Shown piece by piece: positions 12,701 to 20,089 of a stretch of DNA of 64,000 bases. How positions within the stretch are numbered: the first letter of the stretch is position 1; each line of letters starts with the position of its first letter. A model generated the notes under the pieces. The model saw only the letters and a list, made by a program, of their open reading frames with translations, was not told the DNA's origin and ran no database searches. Source of the DNA: Emticicia soli (GTDB taxonomy: Bacteria; Bacteroidota; Bacteroidia; Cytophagales; Spirosomataceae). Both the position numbers and the translations under genes were made by a program. The stretch covers positions 1 to 64,000 of the forward strand of contig NZ_JBBEWC010000017.1 of assembly GCF_037860775.1 (NCBI RefSeq). The letters run 5' to 3'.

Positions 12701-15700
12701 ACCAGCCGCAATTGCACCAATGCCTCCGGCTCTTTTTGCCCATTGGAACACTCCCGATGAATCATATTTGGCTGTATAAGCCTCCTGTGACCCTGGTCCG
12801 GCTAAGACATTGATATTGCCAGCAGATGGATTATTAAAATTAATAGAAGAACTAAAAGTCCCTATAATGTATATTTCAGTGCCTGAAACAGCTATTCCTC
12901 CTACAAGGTCATAATTTGCACCTCCCGCTCTTTTTGCCCATTTAAATTGTCCGAGAGAATTATATTTTGCTATAAAAACATCCCTTTCACCAGCACTTGT
13001 AATCTCATTGCTTCCGCTGGCATTCGGATTGTTAAAATTAGCTGTTCCATTAAATGTTCCGGTTAAATAAACATCATTTCCGAAAACAGCTACGCCAAAT
13101 CCCGTATCATTATTTGGTCCTCCGGCCCTGCGTGCCCAGTTAAAATTACCATTGGTATCATATTTAGCAAGAAAAGCTTCCTCAAAGTCTCCGGTTATTT
13201 CATTACTGCCTGTGGATGATGGGGTATTAAAATTAGCCGTGCCAGCAAAATAGCCTGTAATATATATGTCATTGCCTGATATCGCAATACCATTGCCCCC
13301 ATCGCTAGTTGGACCACCAGCTCTTTTTGCCCATTGAATAACTCCCTGGGCATTGTATTTGGCGAGAAAGATATCCGAATGTCCGTAAGAAGTTAAGGTT
13401 ATGTTGCTGAATGTGATATTACTTTGAAAAGTACCCACCACATATATATTTCCAGATGCGTCTGTAACAGTGCCGTTAACTTTTGTAACAATGCCTGATT
13501 GAGTAGAATAGGCTTGCCTGATAAATGCAAGATTAGGCTCAGTAAGTGCATTAACCACCTGAGAGACGGCACTTGAAGTGCTGGCAGCGTTTGAACCATC
13601 GCCTCCGAATTCTGCCGTGATGCTGTGTGAACCTGCTGTAAGTAAATCTGTTCTGAATGTAGCTACCCCACTAATCAGAGTTGCTGTACCTAAAGTAGTA
13701 GAGCCATCTTTAAATGTAACGGTACCTGTGGCTGTATTTGGTGCTACCGTTGCTGTAAACTGTACAAAACCTCCTACGCTAGCCGGATTGTTATTGGAAG
13801 TGAGGGTGGTTGTGGTACTGGCTGTTGCACTACCAGTCCCCTGAATGGCAAAAGTATAAGGATTTTCATCTGCATCATCGTTAGCAATGCTTATAGTGGC
13901 TGTTCTTAAGCTTTGTGCTGAAGGGTCGAATCTTACCTGAAAAGTAGTAGTACCATTACTGGCAGCAACAGGCGAAGCAGGCAAACTTACAACCGTAAAA
14001 TCACTGGCATTTGCGCCACCAATGCTTACTTTGGGTGTTCCGGTCAGATTTAGAGCTGCTGAACCTGTATTATAGATCGTAAAAGTTTTGTCGATAGTGC
14101 CTGAGGTTACGGCCTGAGAGCCAAAATCTGTATCATCGCTGGTACTTGGCGTAGTGTCTCCGCTGGTGATAGATGTGTTATTTCCTTTTACATCCATTTC
14201 ACTGGCAGTGGCAGTATTATCTGTATATAAGTTCACGAACCCGTCTTGTCCGGTAGCCCATCCTTTTGTGGCATTTCTAAAAAAAATGTTAGTTGAACTA
14301 AAAATATTAAGGTAGGTACTATTCCATGATGAGCCTCCATCAGTGGTGTTAAGCAATAGAGATTGACCACACAAAGCCCAACCAACATTATTATTAACAA
14401 AATGGATTTCAGAAACTCCCTGCGTATAACCCGTGTATCCACTACTCCAGGTAACTCCACCATCTGTAGTTTTGAACACAACCCCATTGCTAAAATAATC
14501 ACCTCCGGCCCAACCGTGGGTAGCACTAACAAAATGACTTCCACTTAAATGCACGTTTAGTCCTACATTACGTGTTATCCATGTATTACCACCATCACTA
14601 GTGATAAGCATATTACCAGAATTAGCTGATATCCAACCGTTTAGTGCATCAGCAAAGCCAATCTTATAAATTGAACTAACGTTTCCACCAGCACTCTGGC
14701 TTGTCCAGGTATTGCCTCCATCAGTGGTTCTGAAAATATTACCTGAGTATCCGCCAGCCCAGCCTTTGAGGGCATCTGTAAAATATACACTCTGAAACCT
14801 GTTAGTTGTTCCTGAGGTCTGAGCAGTCCAGGTATCGCCTCCATCATTGGTAGTAATAATTATTCCATCATCGCCAACGGCCCAACCGCGCGTTTCATTC
14901 ACAAAATGCAAAGAATAGAGTGATTTTGTAATGCCTGAATTTTTTTCGGTCCAATTAATACCGCCATCTGTACTTTTATAAATTACTCCTCCTGAGCCCA
15001 CTGCCCAACCAATTGAATCGTTAATAAAGAAAATTCCCCAAAAGTAAGAGGTAGACCCACTGGCCAGCTGAGTCCAGGAACTTCCGTTATTAGTTGTTAA
15101 CACTCTGCCATTAGAAGAGAAAGCCCAACCTTTGGTAGGGCTAATAAAAAAGGTTTTTACAAATTGATGAAAATTGTATTCAGTCAGTTGTTCGGTCCAT
15201 GATGCGCCGCCATCGGTAGTTTTAAGTATCGTATTATAATCTCCGGTTGCCCAACCATCAGTACCTGAGCTTAGGTGAACCCCATATAAGTTAACAGCAG
15301 AACCAGAAGTTCTACTCGTCCAGGTTGATCCCCCATTAGTAGTTGTAAGTATCTTACCCTCATTACCAACCACACAACCATTGGTAGCCGAGGTAAATGA
15401 AACGCCATTTAATTGCTGGGTAACACCTGAGGTCTGCTCTGTCCAGGTGCTTCCACCATCGTTAGTAGTAAGAATTTTACCATTATTGCCTACCACCCAA
15501 CCTTTTGTGCCTGAAACGAATACTACTTTACGCAAGCCATTTAAGATGCCTGACGTCTGAGTAGTCCAGGTAGAGCCGCCATTTGATGTAGTTAGTATAG
15601 TTCCATAACCACCCACTGCCCAGCCTTGTGTACTTGAAGTAAAGTAAACGCCATAAAGATCGCGTGTTGAACCAGAGGTTTGAGGTGTCCAGGTAGTGCC

Positions 15701-16039
15701 TCCATCGTTCGTTGTAATAATAGTACCTGACGGCCCCACTGCCCAGCCTTGTGTATTGTTTATAAAGTATATTCCAAATAAATCTCTGGTAATACCTGTA
15801 GTTTGATTTCTCCAGGTGGCACCTCCGTCAGTAGTGTGCAGTATATTTCCACGATTAGCGGCCATCCATCCTTCGTTAGTACTCGTGAAATACCCATCAT
15901 TTATATATGGTACAATATAGTTAGAATTGGCAATTTCTGTGGGAGCTTTCCAACTCTGCGCATGGGTATAAATGCTACCCATGAGTACGAGAGACGTAAC
16001 AATAAAGAGCTGGATAAAATGGTAAAAGTTTTTTTTCAT
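3797..16039 (-). CDS. Giant (4080 aa) mosaic surface protein: YCF48, SBBP, Ig-like and 77-aa repeats
   Basis: The start is taken at the ATG at 16039, which begins a clear signal peptide (MKKNFYHFIQLFIVTSLVLM...THAQS); the open frame extends 34 codons further upstream without one. Domains in order (residues approximate): 13-14 YCF48-type beta-propeller repeats (GWAVG..G.I..T.DGG.TW, 30-603); choice-of-anchor D (615-735); Ig-like group 3 (737-831); SBBP-type array of seven (FIAKYNSxGxxQWxKRAGG, 833-1303); second Ig (1305-1391); second SBBP array of seven (1393-1860); third Ig (1861-1950); six 83-residue ISY..S.FC repeats (2022-2521); further Ig-like domains; ten 77-residue CSPSTLTLTASGC repeats (2942-3711); PKD/Ig-like domain; and a C-terminus (NPGFEAGQGSVFKAQIQGCSN) resembling the 3-coathanger-stack / GCX-COOH end of Cytophagales surface proteins. 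It is likely a secreted adhesin or matrix protein; no catalytic site is seen. The ligand is unknown. Confidence 0.9.
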   Translation of the reverse strand: MKKNFYHFIQLFIVTSLVLMGSIYTHAQSWKAPTEIANSNYIVPYINDGYFTSTNEGWMAANRGNILHTTDGGATWRNQTTGITRDLFGIYFINNTQGWAVGPSGTIITTNDGGTTWTPQTSGSTRDLYGVYFTSSTQGWAVGGYGTILTTSNGGSTWTTQTSGILNGLRKVVFVSGTKGWVVGNNGKILTTNDGGSTWTEQTSGVTQQLNGVSFTSATNGCVVGNEGKILTTTNGGSTWTSRTSGSAVNLYGVHLSSGTDGWATGDYNTILKTTDGGASWTEQLTEYNFHQFVKTFFISPTKGWAFSSNGRVLTTNNGSSWTQLASGSTSYFWGIFFINDSIGWAVGSGGVIYKSTDGGINWTEKNSGITKSLYSLHFVNETRGWAVGDDGIIITTNDGGDTWTAQTSGTTNRFQSVYFTDALKGWAGGYSGNIFRTTDGGNTWTSQSAGGNVSSIYKIGFADALNGWISANSGNMLITSDGGNTWITRNVGLNVHLSGSHFVSATHGWAGGDYFSNGVVFKTTDGGVTWSSGYTGYTQGVSEIHFVNNNVGWALCGQSLLLNTTDGGSSWNSTYLNIFSSTNIFFRNATKGWATGQDGFVNLYTDNTATASEMDVKGNNTSITSGDTTPSTSDDTDFGSQAVTSGTIDKTFTIYNTGSAALNLTGTPKVSIGGANASDFTVVSLPASPVAASNGTTTFQVRFDPSAQSLRTATISIANDDADENPYTFAIQGTGSATASTTTTLTSNNNPASVGGFVQFTATVAPNTATGTVTFKDGSTTLGTATLISGVATFRTDLLTAGSHSITAEFGGDGSNAASTSSAVSQVVNALTEPNLAFIRQAYSTQSGIVTKVNGTVTDASGNIYVVGTFQSNITFSNITLTSYGHSDIFLAKYNAQGVIQWAKRAGGPTSDGGNGIAISGNDIYITGYFAGTANFNTPSSTGSNEITGDFEEAFLAKYDTNGNFNWARRAGGPNNDTGFGVAVFGNDVYLTGTFNGTANFNNPNASGSNEITSAGERDVFIAKYNSLGQFKWAKRAGGANYDLVGGIAVSGTEIYIIGTFSSSINFNNPSAGNINVLAGPGSQEAYTAKYDSSGVFQWAKRAGGIGAIAAGLGIGVSGSDIYITGKFSSTINFNTPAATGSNELTSNVPESAFIAKYNSTGILQWIKRGGGHLINNNNNTNGNVIAIADDNIYVVGYFNGTSNFNTPSATGSNEVVSADNSLDIFIANYSSSGNIRGVKRIGGTSHDYSGGIAATNDNIYVVGTFGNTINFNNPNSPGTNQLVSITNANIFLAKYNAEIQVATTNTLTSNNTPASVGANVQFTATITPNTATGTVTFKDGSTTIGTATLNNGVATLNTDLLTVGTHTITAEYGGDATYFSSSGGISQVVNALTAPNLSFIRQSAGNGINASLAAASGYGSTTDSNGNIYVVGYFNRSIKLGNTILTADGNTSDIFIAKYNASGEIQWVRRAGGPGTDMGFKIAVSGTALYISGSFSETINFNTPSASGTNELTSAGNRDAFVAKYNTSGDFEWARRGGGSGWDEANAITVSGTDVYITGSFIETSNFNTPSAAGTNQLVSDGIQDIFVAKYNSSGILQWVKRAGGTGVEKGLGIVASNTDVYLTGQFGGTANFNSPSAAGSNEIVSAGDNDVFIAKYTSAGVLQWVKRAGGSGEDLGVGITLAGTDVYLTGAFNSTANFNTPSSSGANDLVSDNLRDIFIAKYNSAGVVQWTRRAGGQYNDIGTGIAVSGLNVYVTGLLLASGNFNTPSSTASNTITGNSTFLAKYTTDGAFIVARGAGSTEQDLGISVAVSDNSAYVTGFFSHPFDFNTPSASGSNELIPVGDAEFFLAKYAFAPSTVTLTSNINPAGAGVNVQFTATLSPSAATGTVTFKEGATVLGTATISGGTATLTINTLTAGTHAITAEYSGDGVYESSVSAILSQVVNCTAPTGTANATICSGTTASLSASCASGTVAWYNSSSSTRLSTVSPFVTPTLSENTVYNVRCEDTGCNSAFIGVSVTVNAAPNTTIAYPAPSICKNGSTTDIVRSGTTGGTFSSSPSGLSLNSSTGRITPGTSTAGTYTVMLTIAASGSCPVYTATTAITITAVPSATIGYSNNAFCTTQGGQNVTKTGTSGGTYSATPTGLSIDTNTGQITPGTSSAGNYVVYYSIPATGGCAAYQTSTNISIGTPANATIAYTGSPFCTTSSVKTVSRTGTAGGTFSSSPAGLSINSSNGQITPSTSSAGTYTISYTVSANSGCPAFTATTSITVSGAPSAAISYSASSFCTSEGAKNVSRTGTTGGTYSASPAGLTISASTGQITPATSTPNDYTVYYTIPAANGCAAFETSYNVSIRQAPNATITYTGSPFCTNSVPVNVNRTGTLGGTFTSSPTGLSINSGTGQITPGSSSAGSYTVTYTIAANGGCAAFTSTANVAISAVPNATIAYTGSPYCGATSSIEVSRTGTTGGTFTSSPAGLTINASTGQITPGTSTIGTYTVTYTVTSACPLYTATTSVSLNTLPSVPTNVATSTNLICGNESVSLTAICSSGTVTWYKQATGGTALGTGSPFSQTPTATSIYYATCKSGICESSRVATNQVVVQRSNIGYDEPFSETGGNFPGSLVKNNLFGYKVRIAKPVRVDSVSAILSQNLNGGARIRFAIYSDVNNVPTNLLASSSGNASTNTPTLAAGLNSFALDNPVTLNCGDYWIAYVITTSVNNSEFFLQNTQLPNPTFYIPLNFANAFPSTINSQDVGSNGNNIHNVYVSGVPDCGPEAATNISVSSTSVCSGASITLSASCGSGVVQWYNSQTGNTTLGTGTGLSVIVNSNTTYYASCKAGVLEGCRLPTSLVSVTPAPSLAAGAVTSPTVCGGTNGKIAFTTTLANGSYSITFTGSGSPKTINVQNGVFELTGLSAGTYSNFVVTTAGCTSMDATSKSIADPSAPSAPVINAPVQKLVCSPNTLTLTASGCAGTIRWSNGSSGTSLTLSSVGTYAISATCTLNNCVSNASAAVTDLQIVTQPAAPIITAPSSKVVCSPSTLTLTASGCGGTVNWSNGGSGTSITLSSVGTYSISATCTVGSCTSPASSAVTGLQILTQPSAPTITPPGSLVVCSPSTLTLTASGCGGTVNWSNGGSGTSITLSSVGTYSISATCTVGSCTSPASSAVTGLQIVTQPAAPTITAPSSKVVCSPSTLTLTASGCAGTINWSNGSSGTSLTLSSVGTYSISATCTVSSCTSPASTAVTGLEIVTQPAAPTITAPSSKVVCSPSTLTLTASGCAGTINWSNSSTGTSLTLSSVGTYSISATCTVGSCTSPASAAVTDLQIVTQPAAPTITPPGSLVVCSPSTLTLTASGCAGTTAWSNGSSGTSLTLSSVGTYSISATCTVGSCTSVVSSAVTGLQILSQPSAPTITAPIQKVVCSPSTLTLTASGCGGIVNWSNGSSGTSLTLSSVGTYSISATCTVGSCTSPASTAVTGLEIVTQPVAPTITAPSSKVVCSPSTLTLTASGCAGTIAWSNGSSGTSITLSSVGTYSISATCTVGSCTSPASAAVTGLQIVTQPAALTITAPSQKVVCSPSTLTLTASGCGGIVNWSNGGSGTSITLSSVGTYSISATCTVGSCTSVASSVVTGLEIVTQPAAPTITAPSSKVVCSPSTLTLTASGCSGTVNWSNGGSGTSITLSSVGTYSISATCTVGSCTSVVSSAVTGLQITAPLIAVANNTGPYAIGQTIQLNASEGSSYAWSGPAGFSSSSRNPTIPNALPSNGGVYTVTVISGACSATATTNVVVSGVDPCVQVLDLQYVKAGNPYEPMFSLKDGMVIQQIPEQVSIIAKPICSTLPIGSVDLTITGPEINWTILQNVEPYAVFDNLALNVYGRNFIPGTYTITVRGYSEDNRVGGTVYGPVVTTFTVVGTMAVINAPTIPNNRLCAGSTVDVTFATTGLFSQNNIFNIQLSDSTGGFTNPVLIGTSTTAGTTTCQLPQDLIATGKYLIRVASSNQVVASNPTMQYLPVTPAVRSLTASMNIGTAIEQASLQINAANKITSPANVTYNAGKSIVLNPGFEAGQGSVFKAQIQGCSN
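4905..7215 (-). repeat. Ten tandem 231-bp coding repeats
   Basis: Ten head-to-tail units of 77 codons, each encoding P.APTIT.PSSKVVCSPSTL followed by TLTASGC, WSNG, SSVGTYSISATC and TVGSCTS. The period measured between two adjacent copies of attcgaccag (5021 and 5252) is 231 bp. Units near the 5' end of the gene are the most diverged (the first has VINAPVQKLVCSPNT). Internal copies are almost identical, which suggests recent expansion or gene conversion. Confidence 0.9.
8475..9975 (-). repeat. Six tandem 83-residue coding repeats
   Basis: Six units of the ATIxYxxSxFC...TGGTFSSSPAGLSINSSTGQITP family. They have the same unit length and sequence family as the repeats at bases 1-418 of the neighbouring giant gene but are much more diverged from each other. 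Confidence 0.8.
10460..11860 (-). repeat. SBBP-type beta-propeller repeat array 2 (seven units)
   Basis: Seven degenerate coding units with the core D(I/V)FIAKYNSxG, QW.(K/R)RAGG and DVYLTGxFxxTxNFNTPSA. This is the second of two such arrays in the 4080-residue protein; Ig-like domains flank it on both sides. Confidence 0.75.
12130..13540 (-). repeat. SBBP-type beta-propeller repeat array 1 (seven units)
   Basis: Seven units with FLAKYNAQG, QWAKRAGG and IYITGxFxGTANFN cores. Seven units per array would fit closed seven-bladed propellers; that is inference from the count. Confidence 0.75.
14230..15950 (-). repeat. YCF48-like beta-propeller repeats (13-14 units)
   Basis: Units of about 41 codons with the core GWAVG..G.I..TNDGG.TWT.QTSG...L..V.F. 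This is the N-terminal module of the giant protein, directly after the signal peptide. Confidence 0.8.
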
Positions 16040-16178
16040 AATGGCAGAAAGTTTTGGGTTTAATTTATGGTAGAAGACTTTCAAAAAACCGGAGAGAAAT
16101 TCCTCGACAGAAACTCCCCCCGAATTCACTCTTTCTACCACGAAAGGTCTTTCTAGTTTTCAGTATTAATTATTATGT

Positions 16179-16505
16179 TTAATAAGTATTGATGCTTCTG
16201 GTTACTTGCTTGGTTCGTCGTCTTGATACTTTTATCACTTCGTTATTATTCATCCTGATAGATTTTCCTATTTTCTGATACTCGGTCATAAAGTCAAGGT
16301 TTACCAATACCGACCGATTAGGTCTTATAAACTGGCAGGAAGGTAAGCGCTTGGCCAACCTCCCTAATGATGTTGCCGAGAGAATTATATTTCCGTTGTT
16401 AAGGTGTACTTCTGTGTAGTTACTATCGGCTTTCATAAACAATATAGTACCAGGGTCTATTTTGGTATGCCAACCAAGGCGTATAAGAGGCTCCTGAGTC
16501 ATCAT
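16179..16505 (-). CDS. Stand-alone LytTR-family DNA-binding protein
   Basis: The 108-residue product is almost entirely a LytTR domain: the core FMKADSNYTEVHLNNG, then LGRLAKRLPSCQFIRPNRSVLVNLDFM and a basic end (KVSRRRTKQVTRSINTY). LytTR domains bind promoter DNA, usually as output of a receiver; here there is no receiver or membrane segment, so the signal input is unknown. The gene ends 140 bases upstream of the giant surface-protein gene on the same strand, with no hairpin between them, so the two may be co-transcribed or this protein may control its neighbour (inference). Both ATGs at the N-terminus (residues 1 and 2) are possible starts. Confidence 0.88.
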   Translation of the reverse strand: MMTQEPLIRLGWHTKIDPGTILFMKADSNYTEVHLNNGNIILSATSLGRLAKRLPSCQFIRPNRSVLVNLDFMTEYQKIGKSIRMNNNEVIKVSRRRTKQVTRSINTY

Positions 16506-16539
16506 TTTTTTAGGGGTATTAAGGGTTACTTTACGACTT

Positions 16540-16547
16540 CAAAGCTA
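16540..16547 (-). promoter_or_regulatory. Putative -7 box of the LytTR gene
   Basis: TAGCTTTG on the minus strand fits TAnnTTTG and is 35 bases upstream of the start codon. A TTTG at 16577-16574 could be the -33 element, but its spacing (about 26) is longer than the usual 19-23. Confidence 0.4.
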
Positions 16548-16863
16548 CGCTAAAGCGTGTTGGAGGAACTAACGCAAAATTTTCATTCTTTAACACTTTT
16601 TTTACACCCTTACTTTTTAGGGTAGTTTTTTTAGTTTTTCTAACTGTTTTTACCACTCAATAACTCACCCTTGTTTTATTTTCAATTCATTTTTTCTCGT
16701 TTTATCTTTGACTATTGAAGTGTCAAACTCTATGGTGAGCAAGTTTTTTTTTGCATAGAGTATTTGCTATATGGAGAAACGTAGCAATCGGTTATTATGA
16801 AGTTTTACTATCAAAGGAAATTAATTCAGTTACGTATAAGCACAGACACTTTGTATTCTAAAT

Positions 16864-16871
16864 TATATTTG
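16864..16871 (+). promoter_or_regulatory. Putative -7 box of the hybrid kinase gene
   Basis: TATATTTG fits TAnnTTTG and lies 50 bases upstream of the ATG at 16922. There is no clear -33 element. Confidence 0.4.
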
Positions 16872-16921
16872 CAGGAAAACTACCAGACCTGAATTTTACC
16901 AGAAAGTAATTTTTTAAACTC

Positions 16922-19873
16922 ATGCGTCTTGCTATTAATTTACCCAATCTGCTTCTTGCCGGCGTTCTAATAGTGCTGTTTCCGATGTTCACATCCGGAC
17001 AAAAAAGTGTCGACAATTATCTTGGTTTACAAGGGCAAGCCCGTTTCGATAGCTTAGAGGTAAGGCAAGCACTGATTCGTGACACGGCTGATAGTGTTAC
17101 AGTATTTGCTGATATAAAACAGATAAAGGATTACGCACTTAAAACTAAAGACCCGCTCTTCGCCATTTTTGCTGATTATTTAAAAGGGGCTTACTACCTG
17201 AATGGCAAGCAGAAGAAAAGAAAAAACCTCTATGAGTACTTTCTGAATGTTCAGTCAGACTTTAAAAAACTCCCTGTTGGCCCGCTTACTGAGATGTTTC
17301 GTGCCAATCTTGAAAACCTCTTGGGTATCACTGCTTACTACGAAAGAGATAACACAGGCAGAATCATTAATCATTTTCTGTCTGCCGATTTAATCTATCG
17401 AAAAATAGGATATGAGCATGTGTTGTTCGCCGGCAATAAATTATCAAATCTTGGACAATACTATTATGATAGAGCAAACGACTACGATATATCACTCCGG
17501 TATCTGAGAGAGGCTGAGAAATACATAGACAAAGATCCGATAGATGTTCAGCGAGTACTTTTTTACAGGACGCTTGCAAAATGCCTCGTAGAAAAAAAAC
17601 AATATGCCGAGGCCATCAGATATAATAAACTTGGAATAGCGCAGGTACGTCTGAAAAAAGATAGTGTCAGAATAGGTGCACTCAGTGGCAATATTGGTGA
17701 AATATTTCTGAATCATCTGCCAAACCCGCAGCAAGCAGAACCGTATTTTCTGAAAGAACTACAAATAAGGTCTCAGTATTCACCTGATGGTGCCGACGAT
17801 ATTGCCAAAGTATACGGCAATCTGTGCCTGATTGAAGGGCTGAAAAATAATCGTGAAAAAGTACATTTATACTATACCAAAGCTTTAAATGAACTGAAAG
17901 TATATGAAAATAGTAAAACGCCTTATGTGGTTAATCATGCACTAAAGGTAATTTATAAAAACCGAATGGTTGCTGATACACTTCTGGGCGATTATAAAAG
18001 TGCATTTCATCATGTCAGATTATACAACCAGGTGATAGCAGAGCTGAATAAACAAGAATTAAAGTTGGTAACCAATGAGGCTTCTGCCAGATATGAGGCA
18101 GAAAACTTTAAACTTCAGGCCGAACTGGCCAATACTCAAGCACGAAATTCCCGTTTCTGGATATTATTTATTTCTCTCATACTGCTAGTGGTAGTAGTAG
18201 GAGCTTACTTTGCTTATAACTATCAGCGTCTGAAAAGAAACAAGCTGGCGCAACAACTCTCTTTTGAAATGAAAGAGGCCGAGAGATTAAGCGAACTAGA
18301 TACATTAAAAACCCGATTCTTTGCCAATATCTCGCATGAGTTCCGTACGCCTCTCACACTTCTGTCAGGGCCGCTATCTGACTTCAGTAAAAAATATCCA
18401 CACGAACAAATGTTTGGTGTGATGCAGCGTAATCTCTCAAGGCTACAGAATCTCATCAATCAGATGCTTGATTTGTCGAAGCTCGAAGCCGGAAAAATGA
18501 AACCCCAATTACAACAGGGAGATTTAGCCGCTTTTATCAAGCACTTACAGGCTTCGTTCGAATCTCTGGCTCAGAGTAAACATATAGGCTTAATCTATGA
18601 TAAAAAACACTACCTACATATAGCTTATTTTGATGCCGATAAACTAGAAAAAATTGTTACCAATTTATTGTCTAATGCTTTCAAGTTTACACCAGAGGGG
18701 GGGATAATTCAGGTAAAAGTCAGATATACCGATACTGATTTTACCATCACTGTACAAGATTCCGGCATTGGTATTGAGCAAGAGCGCCTACCATTTATAT
18801 TCGATCGTTTCTATCAGGTAGAAGACAGAACCGCCCTTAAAAGTTATACCCGAAATTATGAGGGTACGGGTATTGGATTGGCATTAGTAAAAGAATTAGT
18901 AGAAGTATTAAAAGGCAAAATACAGGTTGAAAGCCAAGTGGCTATTGGTACTACTTTTACAGTTACTATACCAACCGATAAAACTACGTGGGAAGAGTTT
19001 ATCACTGAAGACCCACTGGTGATGAGCAGCCATGAGACTGAAAAAGTAAAGCATGAACCTCTTACTGTAATTAGTGAGAATACCCCCATCAATGCTATTG
19101 AAAATCCAACGGATAAAGAGCAACCGATTTTATTGATTATTGAAGACAACGACGATTTAAGAGCCTATATCAGAAGTCATTTTGAACTTACTTACCAGAT
19201 TATTGAAGCCATTGACGGGCAGGATGGCTATGAAAAAGCATTGGCTTCTATACCCGATTTAGTGATTTGCGACCTGATGATGCCCCGATTAGATGGGTTT
19301 AGTTTTTGTAAACTTATTAAATCTGATATTCGCACCAATCATATTCCGGTAATTATGCTTACTGCCCGCGCTGCTATGGAAGACCGACTGGAGGGGCTAG
19401 AACTGGGTGCAGATGATTATCTGGCAAAGCCGTTTAATACGGAAGAATTACAAATCAGGGTTCGTAATCTGATTGGCATCAGGCAGTCACTTCAACAAAA
19501 GTATAGCCAAACTATTATTCAACCATCGGCACCGGCAGAAGACACTGCCCTTAGTATAGACGAGCAGTTTCTACAGAAACTCTATGTCATTATTGACAGA
19601 AATCTGCAAAATCCTGATTTTAATACTAATCAGTTTGCAGATGAAGTAAACATGACAGCTGGACAGTTGCGCCGAAAGCTAAAAGCCATTACTAACCAGA
19701 ATATCATTGAATTTATACGCCACTACCGATTACAGAAGGCCGCCAATCTCTTACAGAACAAATCTTTGAATGTATCAGATGTGGCCTATGAAGTGGGTTT
19801 TGAGAATCTGTCTTACTTCTCAAAAATATTCTTTGAAGAATTTGGGAAATATCCTTCAGAGTGGAATGATTAA
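16922..19873 (+). CDS. Hybrid histidine kinase / response regulator with AraC output domain
   Basis: The 983-residue protein combines sensing and transcription control in one chain. It has an N-terminal signal or anchor segment, then a periplasmic TPR-like helical region (about 30-395) and one membrane span at about 411-433. A HisKA domain follows (NISHEFRTPL, phospho-acceptor His 472), then a HATPase (NLLSNAFKFTPEGG; DSGIGI; GTGIGLALVKELV), a receiver (VICDLMMPRLDG, phospho-acceptor Asp 784; Lys in LAKPFN), and an AraC-type HTH at about 880-983 (LNVSDVAYEVGFENLSYFSKIF). This layout is the hybrid two-component type of Bacteroidota, but with TPRs instead of the two-component propeller sensor. 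Known hybrids usually control adjacent genes; here neighbours are a GH20 hexosaminidase and the surface-protein block, so the target is open. Confidence 0.93.
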   Translation: MRLAINLPNLLLAGVLIVLFPMFTSGQKSVDNYLGLQGQARFDSLEVRQALIRDTADSVTVFADIKQIKDYALKTKDPLFAIFADYLKGAYYLNGKQKKRKNLYEYFLNVQSDFKKLPVGPLTEMFRANLENLLGITAYYERDNTGRIINHFLSADLIYRKIGYEHVLFAGNKLSNLGQYYYDRANDYDISLRYLREAEKYIDKDPIDVQRVLFYRTLAKCLVEKKQYAEAIRYNKLGIAQVRLKKDSVRIGALSGNIGEIFLNHLPNPQQAEPYFLKELQIRSQYSPDGADDIAKVYGNLCLIEGLKNNREKVHLYYTKALNELKVYENSKTPYVVNHALKVIYKNRMVADTLLGDYKSAFHHVRLYNQVIAELNKQELKLVTNEASARYEAENFKLQAELANTQARNSRFWILFISLILLVVVVGAYFAYNYQRLKRNKLAQQLSFEMKEAERLSELDTLKTRFFANISHEFRTPLTLLSGPLSDFSKKYPHEQMFGVMQRNLSRLQNLINQMLDLSKLEAGKMKPQLQQGDLAAFIKHLQASFESLAQSKHIGLIYDKKHYLHIAYFDADKLEKIVTNLLSNAFKFTPEGGIIQVKVRYTDTDFTITVQDSGIGIEQERLPFIFDRFYQVEDRTALKSYTRNYEGTGIGLALVKELVEVLKGKIQVESQVAIGTTFTVTIPTDKTTWEEFITEDPLVMSSHETEKVKHEPLTVISENTPINAIENPTDKEQPILLIIEDNDDLRAYIRSHFELTYQIIEAIDGQDGYEKALASIPDLVICDLMMPRLDGFSFCKLIKSDIRTNHIPVIMLTARAAMEDRLEGLELGADDYLAKPFNTEELQIRVRNLIGIRQSLQQKYSQTIIQPSAPAEDTALSIDEQFLQKLYVIIDRNLQNPDFNTNQFADEVNMTAGQLRRKLKAITNQNIIEFIRHYRLQKAANLLQNKSLNVSDVAYEVGFENLSYFSKIFFEEFGKYPSEWND

Positions 19874-19879
19874 TTATTT

Positions 19880-19969
19880 GAACTAGAATACGCTTCCAAG
19901 CCGGTAATCGAAGACTGCGCGTCCCGAACTGCGCGTTTCGCCCGCATCTAAAGTTTAGAAAACTTCTAT
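19880..19969 (-). pseudogene. Degenerate tRNA-Arg 3'-half copy (copy A)
   Basis: On the minus strand an anticodon arm (ATAGAAGTTTTCTAAACTTTAGAT, 19969-19946) reads anticodon TCT instead of CCT. It is followed by about 33 GC-rich bases with GGGACGCGCAGTC, a T-arm remnant (TTCGATTACCGGC), and then unrelated sequence. The acceptor 5' strand and D arm are missing. It cannot fold as a tRNA. Confidence 0.65.
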
Positions 19970-19980
19970 ATAATTTTAAA

Positions 19981-20074
19981 GTGTGACCTCAACTACGCGT
20001 CCCGGCCGGGAATCGAAGACTACGCGTCCCGAACTGCGCGTTTCGCCCACATCTAAAGTTCAGGAAACTTCTAT
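19981..20074 (-). pseudogene. Degenerate tRNA-Arg 3'-half copy (copy B)
   Basis: The anticodon arm (20074-20051, CCT) is followed by an insertion containing GGGACGCGTAGTC, the T-arm remnant TTCGATTCCCGGC, a second CGGGACGCGTAGT, and the acceptor 3' strand TGAGGTCAC. The 13-base insert sequence resembles the tRNA 5' end (GACCGCGTAGTTC). Copy A has the same architecture 105 bp away. Confidence 0.65.
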
Positions 20075-20089
20075 CTGATTTTTGAAAAG

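Larger units (their letters stand above)
16506..16921. other. Divergent promoter region between LytTR gene and hybrid kinase
   Basis: About 416 bp, strongly T-rich near 16600-16700. It holds a -7-like box for each divergent gene (16540-16547 minus; 16864-16871 plus, TATATTTG). No gene or RNA is seen. Confidence 0.5.

Noticed and set aside
16506..16921. Riboswitch or small RNA in the T-rich divergent region
   Set aside because: No conserved helix pattern can be drawn and no terminator follows; it looks like ordinary AT-rich promoter DNA.
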